Source: Anisodus tanguticus
Taxonomy: Eukaryota > Streptophyta > Magnoliopsida > Solanales > Solanaceae
Assembly: GCA_034509755.1 (NCBI GenBank)
Contig: CM067546.1
Location: forward strand, 18,210,615-18,274,614
Direction: 5' to 3'
Length of the DNA: 64,000 bases
Shown here piece by piece: positions 11,123-22,811 of the stretch. The translations under genes were made by a program, and so were the position numbers. Position 1 is the stretch's first letter. Every line of letters begins with the position of its first letter. The notes under the pieces were generated by a model, which saw only the letters and a program-made list of their open reading frames with translations, had not been told where the DNA came from and did no database searches.

Positions 11123-14100
11123 ATGCACACATTGGGGTTGACTCAACCCGACCCAAATTGGTACATGGACATCGGGGCCACTACTCACATGACTTCCGAT
11201 TCAGGTACTCTCTCCTCTTATTCCAATTTGAGCACCACTCGGGGTATAATTATTGGTAATGGCAACTCTATTCCAATTCAGGGTTATGGTCATAAAACGT
11301 TATCTCCCCCCAATCCACCCCTTATCTTGAAAAATACTTTACATGCTCCCAAATTGATTAAAAATTTATTGTCTGTCCGAAAGTTCACCACTGACAATTC
11401 TGTTTCTGTTGAATTTGATCCTTTTGGTTTCTCTGTGAAGGATTTCAGGATGGGGAGTCATCTCATAAGGTGTGATAGTAGGGGGGATCTTTATCATATC
11501 ATGCCCGGTTTCACTCCATCGAGTCAAGTCTTGCCGTCAGCTTTTCCAGCCATTTCTCCTTCCGTGTGGCATGCTCGCCTTGGTCATCCGGGCTCTTCTA
11601 TTTTATCAGTTTTACATAAAAATAGCTTTATTTCTTGTAAGGGTACGAGTCGTACTCAAATTTGTCAATCTTGTTCGTTAGGAAAAAGTGTTAAGTTGCC
11701 ATTTGTGGACTCAAATTCTCATACTTCACAGCCATTTGATATTATTCATAGCGACCTATGGACGTCTCCTGTTCTAAGTTCGTTAGGTCATCGATATTAT
11801 GTTCTGTTTTTGGATGATTATTCTAAATTTTTGTGGACGTTTCCAATTTGCCAATAAATCTCAAGTGTTTTATGTCTTCATAAAATTTAGAGCATTCATT
11901 AGAACACAATTCGAAAGAGAAATAAAAAATATTCAGTGTGATAATGGGAAAGAGTATGACAATAGGGTGTTTTGGGAGTTCTGTGATAATAATGGGATCA
12001 ATTTTCATTTTTCGTGCCCTCATACATCTTCTCAAAATGGGAAAGCCGAACGCAAAATTCATTCCATAAATAACATTGTCCGCACTCTCTTACTTCATGC
12101 TTCCGTACCCCCGTATTTTTGGCATCATGCTCTGCAAATTGCAACATATCTCCTTAACATAATTCCGTCCAAAAGTCTGACATATTCTTCCCCCCTCCAA
12201 ACCTATTTAATAAGAACCCTTCTTATTCTCATCTTCGGATTTTTGGGTGCTTGTGTTATCCGTTATTCCCATCCACCACAATTAACAAACTTCAGGCTCG
12301 GTCTACTCCGTGTGTATTTTTGGGTTATCCGTCTAATCATCGTGGTTATAAATGCTTTGATTTATCCTCCAAGAAAATCATAATTAATCGCCATGTCATT
12401 TTTTATGAAACCCAATTTCCTTTTATAAAAGTTCATACTCCTGAGCCTAGGTCGTATAATTTTTGGATGACCAAATATCCCCGTATATATTCGGCATTTT
12501 TCGGACATCTCCCGCACCCAAAACTCTCCAGCGGGCCCACTGCCCGCTGGCCCCACTGTACCGTCCCATGTTCCGGTTCTTGGATCAGTCCTAACAATTG
12601 GGCCGGTCCGGCCCAATTCTGGAACTGGTCCAGTGGATGCTCCAGGTTACCGATTTGGGCCAGCAGGCCCACTGCCTGTTGGCCAGTCCGTCCCTAGCCC
12701 AAAAAATTCCCAAAATTCACTCAATTCTTCCTCGAGTCATAGACCGGTCACTCGTAGTCAGCGGGGTATTTTTACACCTAAAAGACATTTTAATTTACAT
12801 TCTGATGTCTCTAAATCCCCTTTGCCCCGTAATTCTGTGTCCGCCTTAAATGACCCTAATTGGAAAATTGCTATGACTGATGAATATAATGCTCTTATTG
12901 ATAATAAGACGTGGGAGTTGGTGCCCCGTCCATATGGTATTAATGTTATCAGGTCTATGTGGATTTTTGCTCATAAGGAAAATTCAGATAGTTCATTTGC
13001 TCGACATAAGGCGCGGCTTGAGGGTGATGGTAAGACTCAGCAGGTTGGGATAGATTGTGGGGAGACGTTTAGTCCGGTGGTCAAGCCGGCTACTATTCGC
13101 ACTGTGCTTAGCTTGGCTCTTTCAAAGACTTGGCCTATTCATCAGTTGGATGTCAAGAATTCTTTCCTATATGGTGACCTCAAAGAAACAGTCTATATGC
13201 ATCAACCGTTGGGTTTCACGGGTCCCAACCGTCCTCATCATGTCTGTTTATTGAAGAAGTCCTCATATGTGCTTAAGCAGTCTCCACGGGCCTGGTATAC
13301 GAGGTTTGCTGACTTTGTTTCGACTATTGGGTTCACTCACAGGAGGTCAGATAATTCCTTGTTTATCTACCATCGTGGTTCGACCTTGGCCTACATTCTG
13401 TTGTATGTGGATGATATCATTTTGACTGCCTCTTCCGATGCATTACGCCAGTCTATCATGGCCATGCTCAGCTCTGAGTTTGCTATGAAAGACTTAGGGC
13501 CCTTGAGTTACATTTTGGGGATTGTCGTCAAGCGTCACTCAGATGGTTTGTTTTTGTCTCAACGAAAGTATGCTGCGGAGATCATAAAGAGGGCTGGGAT
13601 GTCATCCTGTAAGTCCACTTCCAATCCAGTTGATACAAAACCCAAGCTTAGTGCCGCGGCAGGTGCACCATATGAGGACCCGACCCGCTACCGCACTCTT
13701 GTAGGGGCCTTCCAGTATCTTACATTTACCAGATCGGATACTACCTATGCTGTTCAGTAGGTGTGTTTATTCATGCATGATCCCAGAGTTGAGCACATGA
13801 ATGCAATCAAACGCATCATTCGGTATATTCAGGGGACACTTGACTATGGTTTGCACTTGTATCATTCATCTACATCCACACTTGTCTCGTACACAGATGC
13901 GGATTTGGGTGGTTGTCCGGACACCAGACGGTCTACGTCAGGATATTGTATGTTCCTTGGCAACAACTTGGTCTCCTGGTCGGCGAAGCGTCAGGCAACT
14001 CTATCACGCTCAAGTGTAGAGGCCGAATATCGAGGGGTAGCAAATGTGGTCTCTGAATCATGTTGGTTACGTAATTTGCTTTTGGAGCTTCATTGCCCCA

Positions 14101-14372
14101 TTCAGAAGGCAACCTTGGTATACTGCGATAACATTAGTGCCATCTACCTGTCAGGTAACCCGGTTCAGCACCAGTGCACTAAGCATATCGAAATGGACAT
14201 TCACTTTGTCCATGAAAAGATTGCTAGGGGTCATGTTCGCGTATGCCATGTCCCGTCTCGTTATCAAATTGCAGACATCTTTACAAAGGGTCTTCCCTCG
14301 GTCCTTTTTGAAGATTTTAGGGACAATCTCAGCGTTCGAAGACCGTCCGCTATGATTGCGGGGGGGTGTTAA
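11123..14372 (+). pseudogene. copia-1 Pol relic (PR, integrase, RT, RNase H)
   Basis: The protease motif is 'WYMDIGATTHM' (11159), with Asp-Ile-Gly instead of the usual Asp-Ser-Gly. The GAG-pre-integrase/HHCC motif is 'VWHARLGHPGSS'. The integrase core has 'DIIHSDLW', 'IQCDNGKEYDN' and 'SSQNGKAERK'. RT has 'FARHKARL', 'WPIHQLDVKNSFL' and the catalytic 'YVDDIILTAS' (~13405). RNase H has 'SYTDADLGGCPDTRRSTSGY' and 'VEAEYRG'. Breaks: an extra T near 11850 shifts integrase out of frame, there are further frame changes near 12250 and 12640, and a stop (TAG 13758-13760) lies between RT and RNase H. No full polyprotein can be made. Confidence 0.93.
14354..14366 (+). other. copia-1 polypurine tract
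   Basis: A G-rich run (attgcgggggg) ends at the base before the 3' LTR, the expected plus-strand primer position. Confidence 0.75.
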
Positions 14373-14680
14373 ATATACAATATACACACAATATACATGT
14401 GTATATTGTATATTAAAGGACTCAGATTCTGTCCAGATTTAGCTCTCGGTTTTGTTAATATTAGACAATGTAAGAATATTGTATATTAGGAAAATATATG
14501 TGTAGTATATTGTAATGTATTTGTTACCTAAATTAGGATTATACACTACCATAATTGTAGAATTAGAATTATGGTAGAATAAGATTTTAGGAATAGAATA
14601 GGAATAGGATTCTCCTATTTTGTAACTTGTATATATACCTATTCAATTAATAAAAATAATCAAGGGGATTATTTCTTTCA
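14367..14680 (+). repeat. copia-1 3' LTR
   Basis: Starts TGTTAAATATACAATATAC and ends TTTCTTTCA, then the GTGGC duplication. It is 314 bp against 303 bp for the 5' LTR, mostly due to an extra ~11 bases near 14597. Confidence 0.95.
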
Positions 14681-15010
14681 GTGGCCTCTCTCCCGAATCT
14701 TGTTGGGAAAGTAATAAGTAATTAGGGGTGACATTATAATACCTTTAATAATTCTTTACAAAAAAACGTCAATAATATTGCCAATTAGTTATTTTGTCAC
14801 CAGACGTTTATCCGATCAAAATTAGTAATTTCTTCTAGGATGTAAGCAATATAAATACTTTATAAACTTGATTATTGACGTCTTCTCTGAAACTGACAAA
14901 ATGTCAAATAGAAGAAACATATTGAACCAATTTGAGATCATTTTCTAAAACTAGCAAAGTGTTAAAGAGAAGAAACATATTGATCCAATTTGAGAAGAGA
15001 TCGGTAACTA

Positions 15011-15257
15011 CTCCCTCGGTGTCAATTTAAGTATATTAGTTTGACTAGACACGATGTTTAAGAAATAAAGAGATATTTTTGAATTTTATAGTTCTAAATT
15101 TAAAATGTGTGTAATGTACTAAAATATCCTTTGAATCTTGTGGTCATAAACTTACTATGTAGGATGTTGAATTGTCAACTTACTAAATATAGAAAAAGAT
15201 ATTTGTTTAGGACAAATTAAAAAGGAAAATAAGACACTTAAAATGAGACGGAGGAAG
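15011..15257. mobile_element. Stowaway-type MITE 1
   Basis: Ends CTCCCTCGG... and ...ACGGAGGAAG form imperfect terminal inverted repeats of the Stowaway type (CTCCCTCCGT class, established), flanked by TA (15009-15010 and 15258-15259). Copy A shows the unoccupied site near 8078 (ttttaactattagatag). A related copy lies at 46245-46485. Confidence 0.85.
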
Positions 15258-15289
15258 TATTAGATAATAGATAGATCTATTATATTATG

Positions 15290-15309
15290 ATAATAATAAT
15301 AACAACAAC

Positions 15310-15353
<44 letters not shown>

Positions 15354-15382
15354 TAATAATAATAATTATTATTATTATTATT
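15290..15382. repeat. (AAT)n/(ATA)n microsatellite
   Basis: About 90 bases of trinucleotide repeat, ending in a short inverted stretch (attattattattatta). Copy A has only tgataataattaaag at the same place, so the repeat expanded after duplication. Confidence 0.9.
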
Positions 15383-15449
15383 AAAGAGCACTCAAATCTG
15401 GTTTCCCATTTCCAAGCACCACTACAGTTTTTTGAAACATATTTTAATT

Positions 15450-16234
15450 AGGGGTGGGCAAAAAACCCGGAGAACCGAAAAAACCGAACCGAAATTCGGT
15501 TAGGTTTTTTCTCGGTTTTTTTTAATTTAAAAAAATTGATTTTTTGAAAAACCGAACCGAATCAAGATTTAGTGATTCGGTTCGGTTTTTTAATTTTGGA
15601 TACGAACCGATCCGAAAAACCGAATTAAATATATAATTTTTTTAATTTTTTATTTTAGGCTACTACTATTTCTTGAATCATAGCCATTGAAGCCAATCTA
15701 TGAAGCTTTTGTGGAAGTCGCATGCGGCATGAATTTGATTAACATAGCATGGAAGCATTGACATAAAATGTAGGGAGATAAAATAGTTGTAAATTGGTAA
15801 AACTTTAAATGGTCATAACTCTGCGCTCGGATGTCCGTTTTACCCGATTTTTTTTTATTTTTCATATTTTTTCGAGACGGGCCGGTCAAACTGCCATTTT
15901 GGCGCAACCAATTTTTAGAAATACGTCAGTTTTTTCAATCAATTTGTGTTTTCCCCCAAATCGATTTCTAATTTTCCTTTAGTAAACATATCACGATACA
16001 CAATAGATTTCAACGTCGAAATATCATGATAGTGTAGGTGTGAATGTCAATTTCAGTTTTGGAAATTCAATTTTAAAAAAAAAATCCCCTACCCGACCCG
16101 GCCCACTAGAAAAAATCGATATAATCCGATACGTTCGGCGATATAAACCGAACATATCATTTTTTTTTAAGTTGTATTCGGTTCATATTTTTCGGATACA
16201 AAACCGATATAAACCGATATATGCCCACCCCTAA
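15450..16234. mobile_element. Non-autonomous hAT element (MITE-like, ~785 bp)
   Basis: Termini AGGGGTGGGCA and TGCCCACCCCTAA are inverted repeats of hAT type, flanked by an 8-bp duplication TTTTAATT (15442-15449 and 16235-16242). Copy A has the empty site (catattttaattgaggag, ~8167). The ends carry many short direct and inverted ccgaaccga / ttcggttcgg words, the usual hAT subterminal transposase-binding pattern. No transposase is encoded; internal short frames are not supported. Confidence 0.88.
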
Positions 16235-16259
16235 TTTTAATTGATGAGAGGAGTTGATT

Positions 16260-16620
16260 TTGTAGTCGTTTAAAATTTTGTTTTTAATTTTATATTTTTT
16301 ATAAAAGATTTTCATTTTTATTCATAAGAAATTTGAAAAAGTTTTTTTTTTCTTGCACAAACCATTTCCTTTACGGAAAAAGGTCATATTTGCCCCTGCA
16401 CTCTTCAAAAATGTTATATTTACCATTCATTATACTTTTTTGATATATTTACCTTTATCATCATACTTTAAGTTTATATTTACCCTCAAACCGTTAATTT
16501 TTCTTGTCCCCGCCTTATTATCCTACGTGACGCTTATATGGATATTATTTTCTTCAATTTAAATCTATTAAATTAAATCCGATCCACTCCAAAATAAACC
16601 AACCCACTTATATTACTGAC
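16260..16620. other. Copy-B-specific noncoding insertion
   Basis: AT-rich sequence absent from copy A, including repeated phrases such as 'atatttacc' at 16418, 16447 and 16475. No gene recognised; boundaries approximate. Confidence 0.4.
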
Positions 16621-16954
16621 AATCACGCACACTAAAGCTTTAAAGTCAAAATGTCACTGATTCAAGAACTTAAGGATAAGAGCTCACGTGAAATTATAAA
16701 ATTAATCATGGTAGAATGATCAAAATGTCTATACAGGGCCTATATATGGTTTACAAGTTTCCTTTTCACTATGAATGACTGGAAGTATCAGCCAATGAAG
16801 AATGCCACTTGAAACTCACCACATCATCAAATTTCTAGAGAGTTTTACTACATAACCATCCAAGAAAAATGACACCTCAACTTTTTTTTTAAAAAGGACA
16901 GTACCATCAACCGATCCTTGATCAATCATAAAATCTCATGAATTATTTAATTAT

Positions 16955-17056
16955 TGTTAGAAATAATAATTTAAAATTATAAAAAACCAAATGGCTTAGG
17001 ATTTGTTATTTAATTTCATGTATAGTTAGAATTTATGTTCAATTTTATAGTTACTA
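16955..17056 (+). repeat. Fragment of the TRIM-like LTR
   Basis: About 100 bases beginning TGTTAGAAATAATAATTTA match the LTRs of the short LTR element at 28442-29345 (shared words include aggattt, aatttcatgt and agttag). It is truncated on the right where the copia remnant begins. Confidence 0.6.
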
Positions 17057-17129
17057 ATAAGAAACTGCAATCTAGATGAACTGCAATCATCTCTAGAGTT
17101 ACTAATAGGAAACTGCAATCTAGTTTGTT

Positions 17130-18881
17130 TTGCTAGTGGACAATTATTGTGCATAGTACTATCTATTTTATTTTGAATTCTTCCATGGTCTTCATAGTAG
17201 AAATAGACGGATGCCCCAGTCTTCTATTCCATAGTGTGCATCTCCCATTAGCATCTGCCAGGTTAATTTGCCTCAATTATCATCTATACTTACCTGTTTC
17301 TTCATCTGTCCCTTGGAAAATGTACAATCACCCTTGCAATCTACCAATCTCCTTCACCCTGCCACAATATAGATGCTTAAAACACACGGTAATAAGAGAA
17401 AAAGCTGACTGAACAACATAGCTCCTTGGTCAACTTTGATACTGACAATAAGTTGTATTTAAAATTAGAAACAAACAACACATTTCTTATTCTTTCTCCT
17501 CTAAACAGGTCTGCATATCATGAATGTGTTGAGTTGTACTTCCATTAGGTAGATGCATTTTTATTCCTTTACTAGCATGTATGTTGTTAATATCCTTTAA
17601 TAACTTGGCATTGGCAGTCACATGATGTGAAGCACCATAATTAACTATCCATTCACTATAAGCTAATTGAGACATTAGACAAGTCACAACACCTGTCATG
17701 TGTGCTTGATATTCCTCTGCATCCTTGCCAAATATGTGCTACTTGTACTGCTCATCTGAAGTATAATGTCTACTCCTAGTATCATTTTTCCTATCAGCTT
17801 CAAAATATTGACCTCTGGATTCAGCCCTGCTATCAGGTTTATCAGCATAGTTTTTAGTCCCCATGTCTGCATTGTTCCATGTTGCAAAAGATTCTCTCTT
17901 CCATCCTTCATTGTTTTCATGCCTATATCTATCATTCTTCCAACCTTCACGCTAATTATCCTTCCTCCATCCTTCAAAATTACCTTCTCCTTTTTTGTTT
18001 TGCCTATTCTCTCTTTCTGATGGATATCTTATGATTCTATAGCATTCTTCTATTGTATGATTCCTCATGTGACACTTCTCACTGTATAGAGATTTCCCTC
18101 CTTTGTGATTATTGTTATTCCTTCTAATCTGCATTCATTCGACTGCATCAAGATCTGCCTCTTGGATTGCTCATAAGATTCATTTAGACCACTCAAAAAC
18201 TGTATCAACCTCTGTTGTTGTAGGTGTTCTATGTAATCCTTTGATTTTGGACAACCACAATTTGGAGATGCTGCCAAAATATCAGATTCACTCCATAACT
18301 TCTTCAGCCTGGAGAAATACACCGATATTGGACTAGCTCCTTATTTCAGAGTCGAAATTGTTGTATGCACCTGAAAGATCCTTACTTGATTCACCTTATC
18401 AAAGCTTTCTCTCAAGTATTGACAAACCAGATGCGCATTTGAGGCATACACTATTCCACTTAGTAAATTCTCTGATGCAATGTTCATAATCCATGATAGA
18501 ACAATAACGTTAATTATTTTTCATCGTTCATGAAGAGATTCATCAAACAATTCCTTGGTGCAGGTACCAGTTCCAAAACCTAATTTTTTCTTAGCTAGAA
18601 GAGAAATTTGCATAGCTCGACTCTATATCCCGTAATTCTCAGATCTGGTGAGCTTCACCGTGATAGAACACATCCCGAAGTATCCGATGGATGCACATAT
18701 AGTGTGATGGTTATGATCGATCGTCATAGATCCACTTGTTGATTGTGAATTTCTAGTCATAGATGCTAGTTAGTTATGATTTTCACTAATCATTCATCGA
18801 CGATAATGGATTCTTCTAGAATTGGTGATTTCCAGATTCTGGTAACTGTTTTTCTAAGGTTCCGTCACCCGCTATGATACC
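17130..18881 (-). pseudogene. Ty1/copia remnant: gag, protease and pre-integrase pieces
   Basis: Minus strand, 5' to 3': a PBS-like TGGTATCATAGC at 18868-18881; Gag with 'YFSRLKKLWSESDILA' and 'RLIQFLSGLNESYEQSK' (18065-18322, UBN2-type); broken gag tail frames (17696-18134); protease with 'WIVNYGASHHVT' (17487-17699), where the usual Asp-Ser-Gly reads Asn-Tyr-Gly; and the GAG-pre-integrase motif 'LWNRRLGHPS' (~17220). Sequence stops there: integrase core, RT and RNase H are absent. Its LTR is the interrupted block 18882-18948 plus 28297-28401. It is a different copia family from copia-1/2/3. Confidence 0.8.
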
Positions 18882-18948
18882 ATATATATTTTAGGAGGAA
18901 AAAGGAGAAATTTCATATATCGAAATGAATGAGAAAGAGTACAATACA
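18882..18948 (-). repeat. Copia-remnant 5' LTR, part 1
   Basis: Lies just beyond the minus-strand PBS and is interrupted by the hAT insertion at 18949. Its other part resumes at 28297. The last eight bases (18941-18948, ACAATACA) are the hAT target duplication. Confidence 0.6.
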
Positions 18949-19257
18949 TAGGGCTGGCCAGTGGGTCGGGTCTGCCGGTCCCGACCTCGCCCCGATCCCA
19001 ACCCCATCCCCCTAAAAAAAATGGGTACGGGACTCGAACCCAGGACATGACCTAGGCTAGTCCCGCCTTTGGCCTGATCCCGCCCGCCCCGCCCCGCCCC
19101 GATCCCGCCTGCCCCCCTCTCCTTTGCAAAAAATGGTCGTTGCACAATGTCCATTTTATATTTTGGCCGTTCTGAAACGGCCATTTTTGGCCTCCCCCGA
19201 CCCTTAATATTTTAACCCCTAAGTTAATATATTTATACTTTAACCCAATTTTTCAAC

Positions 19258-19265
19258 TATAAATA
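19258..19265 (+). promoter_or_regulatory. Putative TATA box of the hAT transposase gene
   Basis: TATAAATA, ~90 bases before the gypsy insertion, followed by a pyrimidine-rich CT leader (tctctctatctctcaatc). Position inside the hAT left end fits a transposase promoter; inference only. Confidence 0.45.
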
Positions 19266-19356
19266 CCTCATTTTCTCTTCATCTTTCTCACAAATCTTCC
19301 TACAATCTCTCTATCTCTCAATCTATGTCTCTACAAATCTACAGTGCCTACTAAAT

Positions 19357-21240
19357 TGTAACATGCCATACTTTCGGATTACGGTTTAAATCGCTAAGCA
19401 TATATAAAATCGCTAGGCGTGTGTAAAAAGGTCCGAGCGTTGGAAAATTTATGTTATATTTACTTATGCTAATAAATAGATTAGTATATAAAAGGATTAA
19501 ACCCCAAAATAATTTTGGACGTAACAAGTATGACGACGGGGATCGAAAATAAATTTGGTGTGTGCATAAAGAGGTTATGGACTAATGTCATATCACAAAA
19601 TTATGACATTGCGTATATGAAGGTCTTATAAATCACCAAGATTTAAGTGAATTGGGATCACGAAATTTAATTATGTGTGTGATTGATACATTATTCGGAG
19701 GCAGGTCACTTAATTAATTAAGTGACCGTGCATGTTGGTGGCATGTGTCGTCAAATTAAGTCCTCCACCGCCAAGATTGGCAGAGTGGAGGACATGTTGA
19801 TTAGGGTTCATGATTAAGGTCCATTTTCATATTGGGATTTATATTGTAGCCTTGGGAGATTCTTTGAAACTTTCAGCCTTTCCTTTATAATTCATATAGG
19901 GAGCATTTCATTAATTAAAGTGAAAAAGGCACATCAAACCATTTTACCCTTGAACCGTACAAAGCAGTAGCAAACCATTTCAGTATGGTTTGAACAAAAC
20001 ATGTAGCAAACTGTTGGAGTTCATATTTTCAGTTGAGAATTATTTGAGGAGTTGGTAATTGAGGTATGTTAAGGCAAATTATTTCCTTCTTTTGGAATGT
20101 TCCATGTAACAAAATAGAACTGTGATATTGCTCCATAATTTATTCTACTCCTAGTAGTTAAGAATATTCATGTTATTGATTCTTATGCTAAAAATATGTC
20201 TAAATATATTCCTAAGTCCTTATTGATCCATACGGAAAAGGTGTTGACGTTCATTGTGTTAGCCAAAGGGGCAAGGATATTATTGTCATCCGATAAATTC
20301 AGGAAATGTTTTACTGATATTCATGCATTTTCATTTGCATTGCATTCATATATTATCCTGGACCCACTGTTGTTATGCACACTACTATATGGTAAATATT
20401 ATATATATATAGGGGATATAGGGAAAGGGAAAGGGGTTATATACGCACACCACCTGCTGCTGGTACAGACTATCACAAAAGAGCCCGAAGAGGCCAATAT
20501 GATATGATGCCTGTATGGCTTATTGGTACGGGTTGCACGATCCGCAACACTAACATATATATACCGCATTTGCATCATGCATACATTCGTTAACCATTAC
20601 ATAGTATGATGCCCATAGAGGCTATCATGGTAAGGAAATTGCTCGATGAGGTCAATAAATATGGACACTGCATTGTGCATAACTTGTAGGCAAGTTTATT
20701 AGGGCCCTCGAGGCAGTTACTGTTGGTCAGTTGTTTATGTTTCAGTTATTGGTATATTCTTGTTATGCTGTTATTTATGCCTGACATACTCAGTACATCA
20801 GTCGTACTAACGTCCCTTTTTATTGGGGGACGCTGCGTTTTATTCCCGCATGTTCACATAGGCAGGGTGACAGTTCACGTTAGTTGATTGTGGATCCAAC
20901 AAGTTTTTGGAGCACTCCCCTTGTTCGGAGTGTTGGTCTAATTTTGATACTGTATATTTTTGCTTGTATATATGGGTGTGGCGGGGCCCTGTCCCGACCT
21001 ATTATGTTGCTACTCTTAGAGGATTGTAGACAGGTGTCTTGTGGTTAGTTGTCATGTGTGGCCTTGTCGGCCTTGGTATGGGTATGTATGTATGAAAATT
21101 GGATTTCTGGTTAAGATTTTCTACAATATTTTTCGCCTTAGTCGGTAATTAATTATGAATAGGTGTTGATAGTGTGATTAACGGTACCCGGCGGGTGGTG
21201 TCTGGGTATCCATTGCGACCCTCTGATTTGGATCATGACA
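19357..21240 (+). repeat. gypsy-2 5' LTR (~1.88 kb)
   Basis: Starts TGTAACATGCCATACTTTCG and ends shortly before the PBS at 21245. It contains a 103-codon open frame (20196-20507) without any domain, considered spurious. The end coordinate is within a few bases. Confidence 0.88.
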
Positions 21241-21244
21241 AACT

Positions 21245-21256
21245 TGGTATCAAAGC
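21245..21256 (+). other. gypsy-2 primer-binding site
   Basis: TGGTATCAAAGC, one change from the usual TGGTATCAGAGC, complementary to initiator methionine tRNA. Confidence 0.85.
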
Positions 21257-21430
21257 ATGTCTGTCCTAGGGAGTCTACAAGCCGTGTCTAGTAGAGTCTT
21301 ATTTATGGGTATGTTGTGCACCATACTTATAAATAAGAGGTTATTTGACATTTATGGATGTTTCTGGTCTTTCATCTCATACATCGTGCAGTAGAGCTGA
21401 GTTATAAGTATTTCAATCCTAATCCATTTC

Positions 21431-22811
21431 GTGCTTATGATTCCAGCGATGCCTACCGCAAGGAAGAAGTCCAAGAGTATGAGGGAGTTGAATACGACTG
21501 CTGGCAAAGGTACCAACCGATTGCCACCCGTTAGCAAGGGACTGAGTGAGACCCTCGGTATGACTCATTCGTATGGGTCTCCCAGTACATCACCATCGGA
21601 GGAGATTAGTGGAACTGCAGCACCCCTAGTTCCTCCATATGATACTCCATATGTGGATCTTGGTATGCGGAGTGCGGTTCAGTTATTGACACGATTAGTG
21701 GCCGCTCAGGCCCAACATCAAGTTCCCAGTCCTTCTGATAGAGTTGCTAGTGCAAGAGCTCAGGATTTCATCAATCTAGACCTTCCGGTATTCACAGGAA
21801 CATACTTGAACGTGGACCCGCATAATTTTCTGGATCAGGTACAGCGCACTTTGCGGGTGATGGATGCTACCGATACCGAGTTAGTAAAGTTTGCTTCTTA
21901 TAGACTGTGGGATATCGCAGTAACATGGTTTGATACATGGGAGCAATCTAGGGGACCTCGTGTTGCGCCAACAGGATGTGGAGAGTTTTCAGAGGCTTTC
22001 TTACAACATTTTCTACCAGTCGAGTTTTGATGGGCCAAACAGGACAGGTTCCTACGTTTTGAATAGGGCAGCATAAGCGTTCGAGAATATAGCTTGCAGT
22101 TTAATTTCTTGGTTCGATATGCTCCTACAATTATAGCTGAAATAAGTAACCGGGTACACAAGTTCGTTACTGGCTTGGGGCCATCCTTACAGACGACCAT
22201 CTTACCCAGCAGCCGGCGCATCGTTGCCATCTTCAGGATCGAGGGCTGATTGGTATATTCAAATAGGACCAGGCCAGAGTTCACGAGCACCATGATCTTA
22301 TTATAGAGGGAGTTCTATGCAGATAAGGCTGCCATTGGCTCGATGTGGGCAGTGTGGTGGGACCCATGCAGGGTCGTACAAATAAGAGGGAAGAGTATTC
22401 TATTCTTACGGGGAGCGTGGTCATATAGTGCAAGATTTTCTGATAAAAGATGAAAGTGTTAGAGCCCAGTCGGTCGGATTTGCAGCAACTTCATCCCAAT
22501 CAGTACGCCCATTAGGGCAGAGTCAGCAGACGTTATCTGGTCGAGGTAGAGGAAGAGGCCAGAACCGTACTTATGCACTGATGGGACGACAGGATCAGGA
22601 ATCCTCACCTGGTGTCATTACAGGTACGTTATCGGACCTTTCACATAATGTGTACGCGTTGTTAGATCCAGGCTCAAATTTATCATATATTACTCTTTTC
22701 ACTGCCTCTAAATTTGGTATGGATCCTGAATTGATAAGGGATCCATTTGTGGTATCTACACCGGTTCGAGAATCGGTAATCGCTAGACGGTCTATCGAAA
22801 TTGTGCAGTAA
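21431..22811 (+). pseudogene. gypsy-2 Gag and protease region, broken
   Basis: 21431-22030 encodes an N-terminal Gag piece: a basic start MLMIPAMPTARKKSKS and the capsid core 'INLDLPVFTGTYLNVDPHNF' with 'ALDT-like' tryptophan region 'AVTWFDTWEQ'. A stop follows at 22028-22030. The zinc knuckle near 22405 has decayed to FYSYGERGHIVQDF, so the expected cysteines are Phe/Tyr/Phe. A second open piece (22428-22811) contains the protease motif 'YALLDPGSNLSYITLF', where Asp-Pro-Gly is a form I recognise as common in plant gypsy elements. A stop and frame change near 22810 separate it from the RT piece. Confidence 0.85.

Larger units (their letters stand above)
9606..14680 (+). mobile_element. Ty1/copia element copia-1, structurally complete, coding-defective
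   Basis: The element has 5' LTR 9606-9908, PBS at 9909, gag-pol relic 10061-14372, a G-rich polypurine tract and 3' LTR 14367-14680. It is flanked by a perfect 5-bp target duplication GTGGC (9601-9605 and 14681-14685). The LTRs differ by about eight substitutions plus one ~11-bp indel by eye. The domain order Gag-PR-INT-RT-RH is that of Ty1/copia. It sits between the two host segment copies. It belongs to the same family as copia-2 (39264-44448): the LTRs and proteins are closely similar. Short LTRs and a ~5 kb length fit an Ale-like lineage (inference). Confidence 0.95.

Noticed and set aside
16260..16620. Possible CRISPR-like short repeats (atatttacc)
   Set aside because: Irregular AT-rich phrases in plant DNA without regular spacers.
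20196..20507. 103-codon ORF
   Set aside because: Inside the gypsy-2 5' LTR; the same stretch in the 3' LTR (~26890-27200) is frameshifted, so not conserved as coding.
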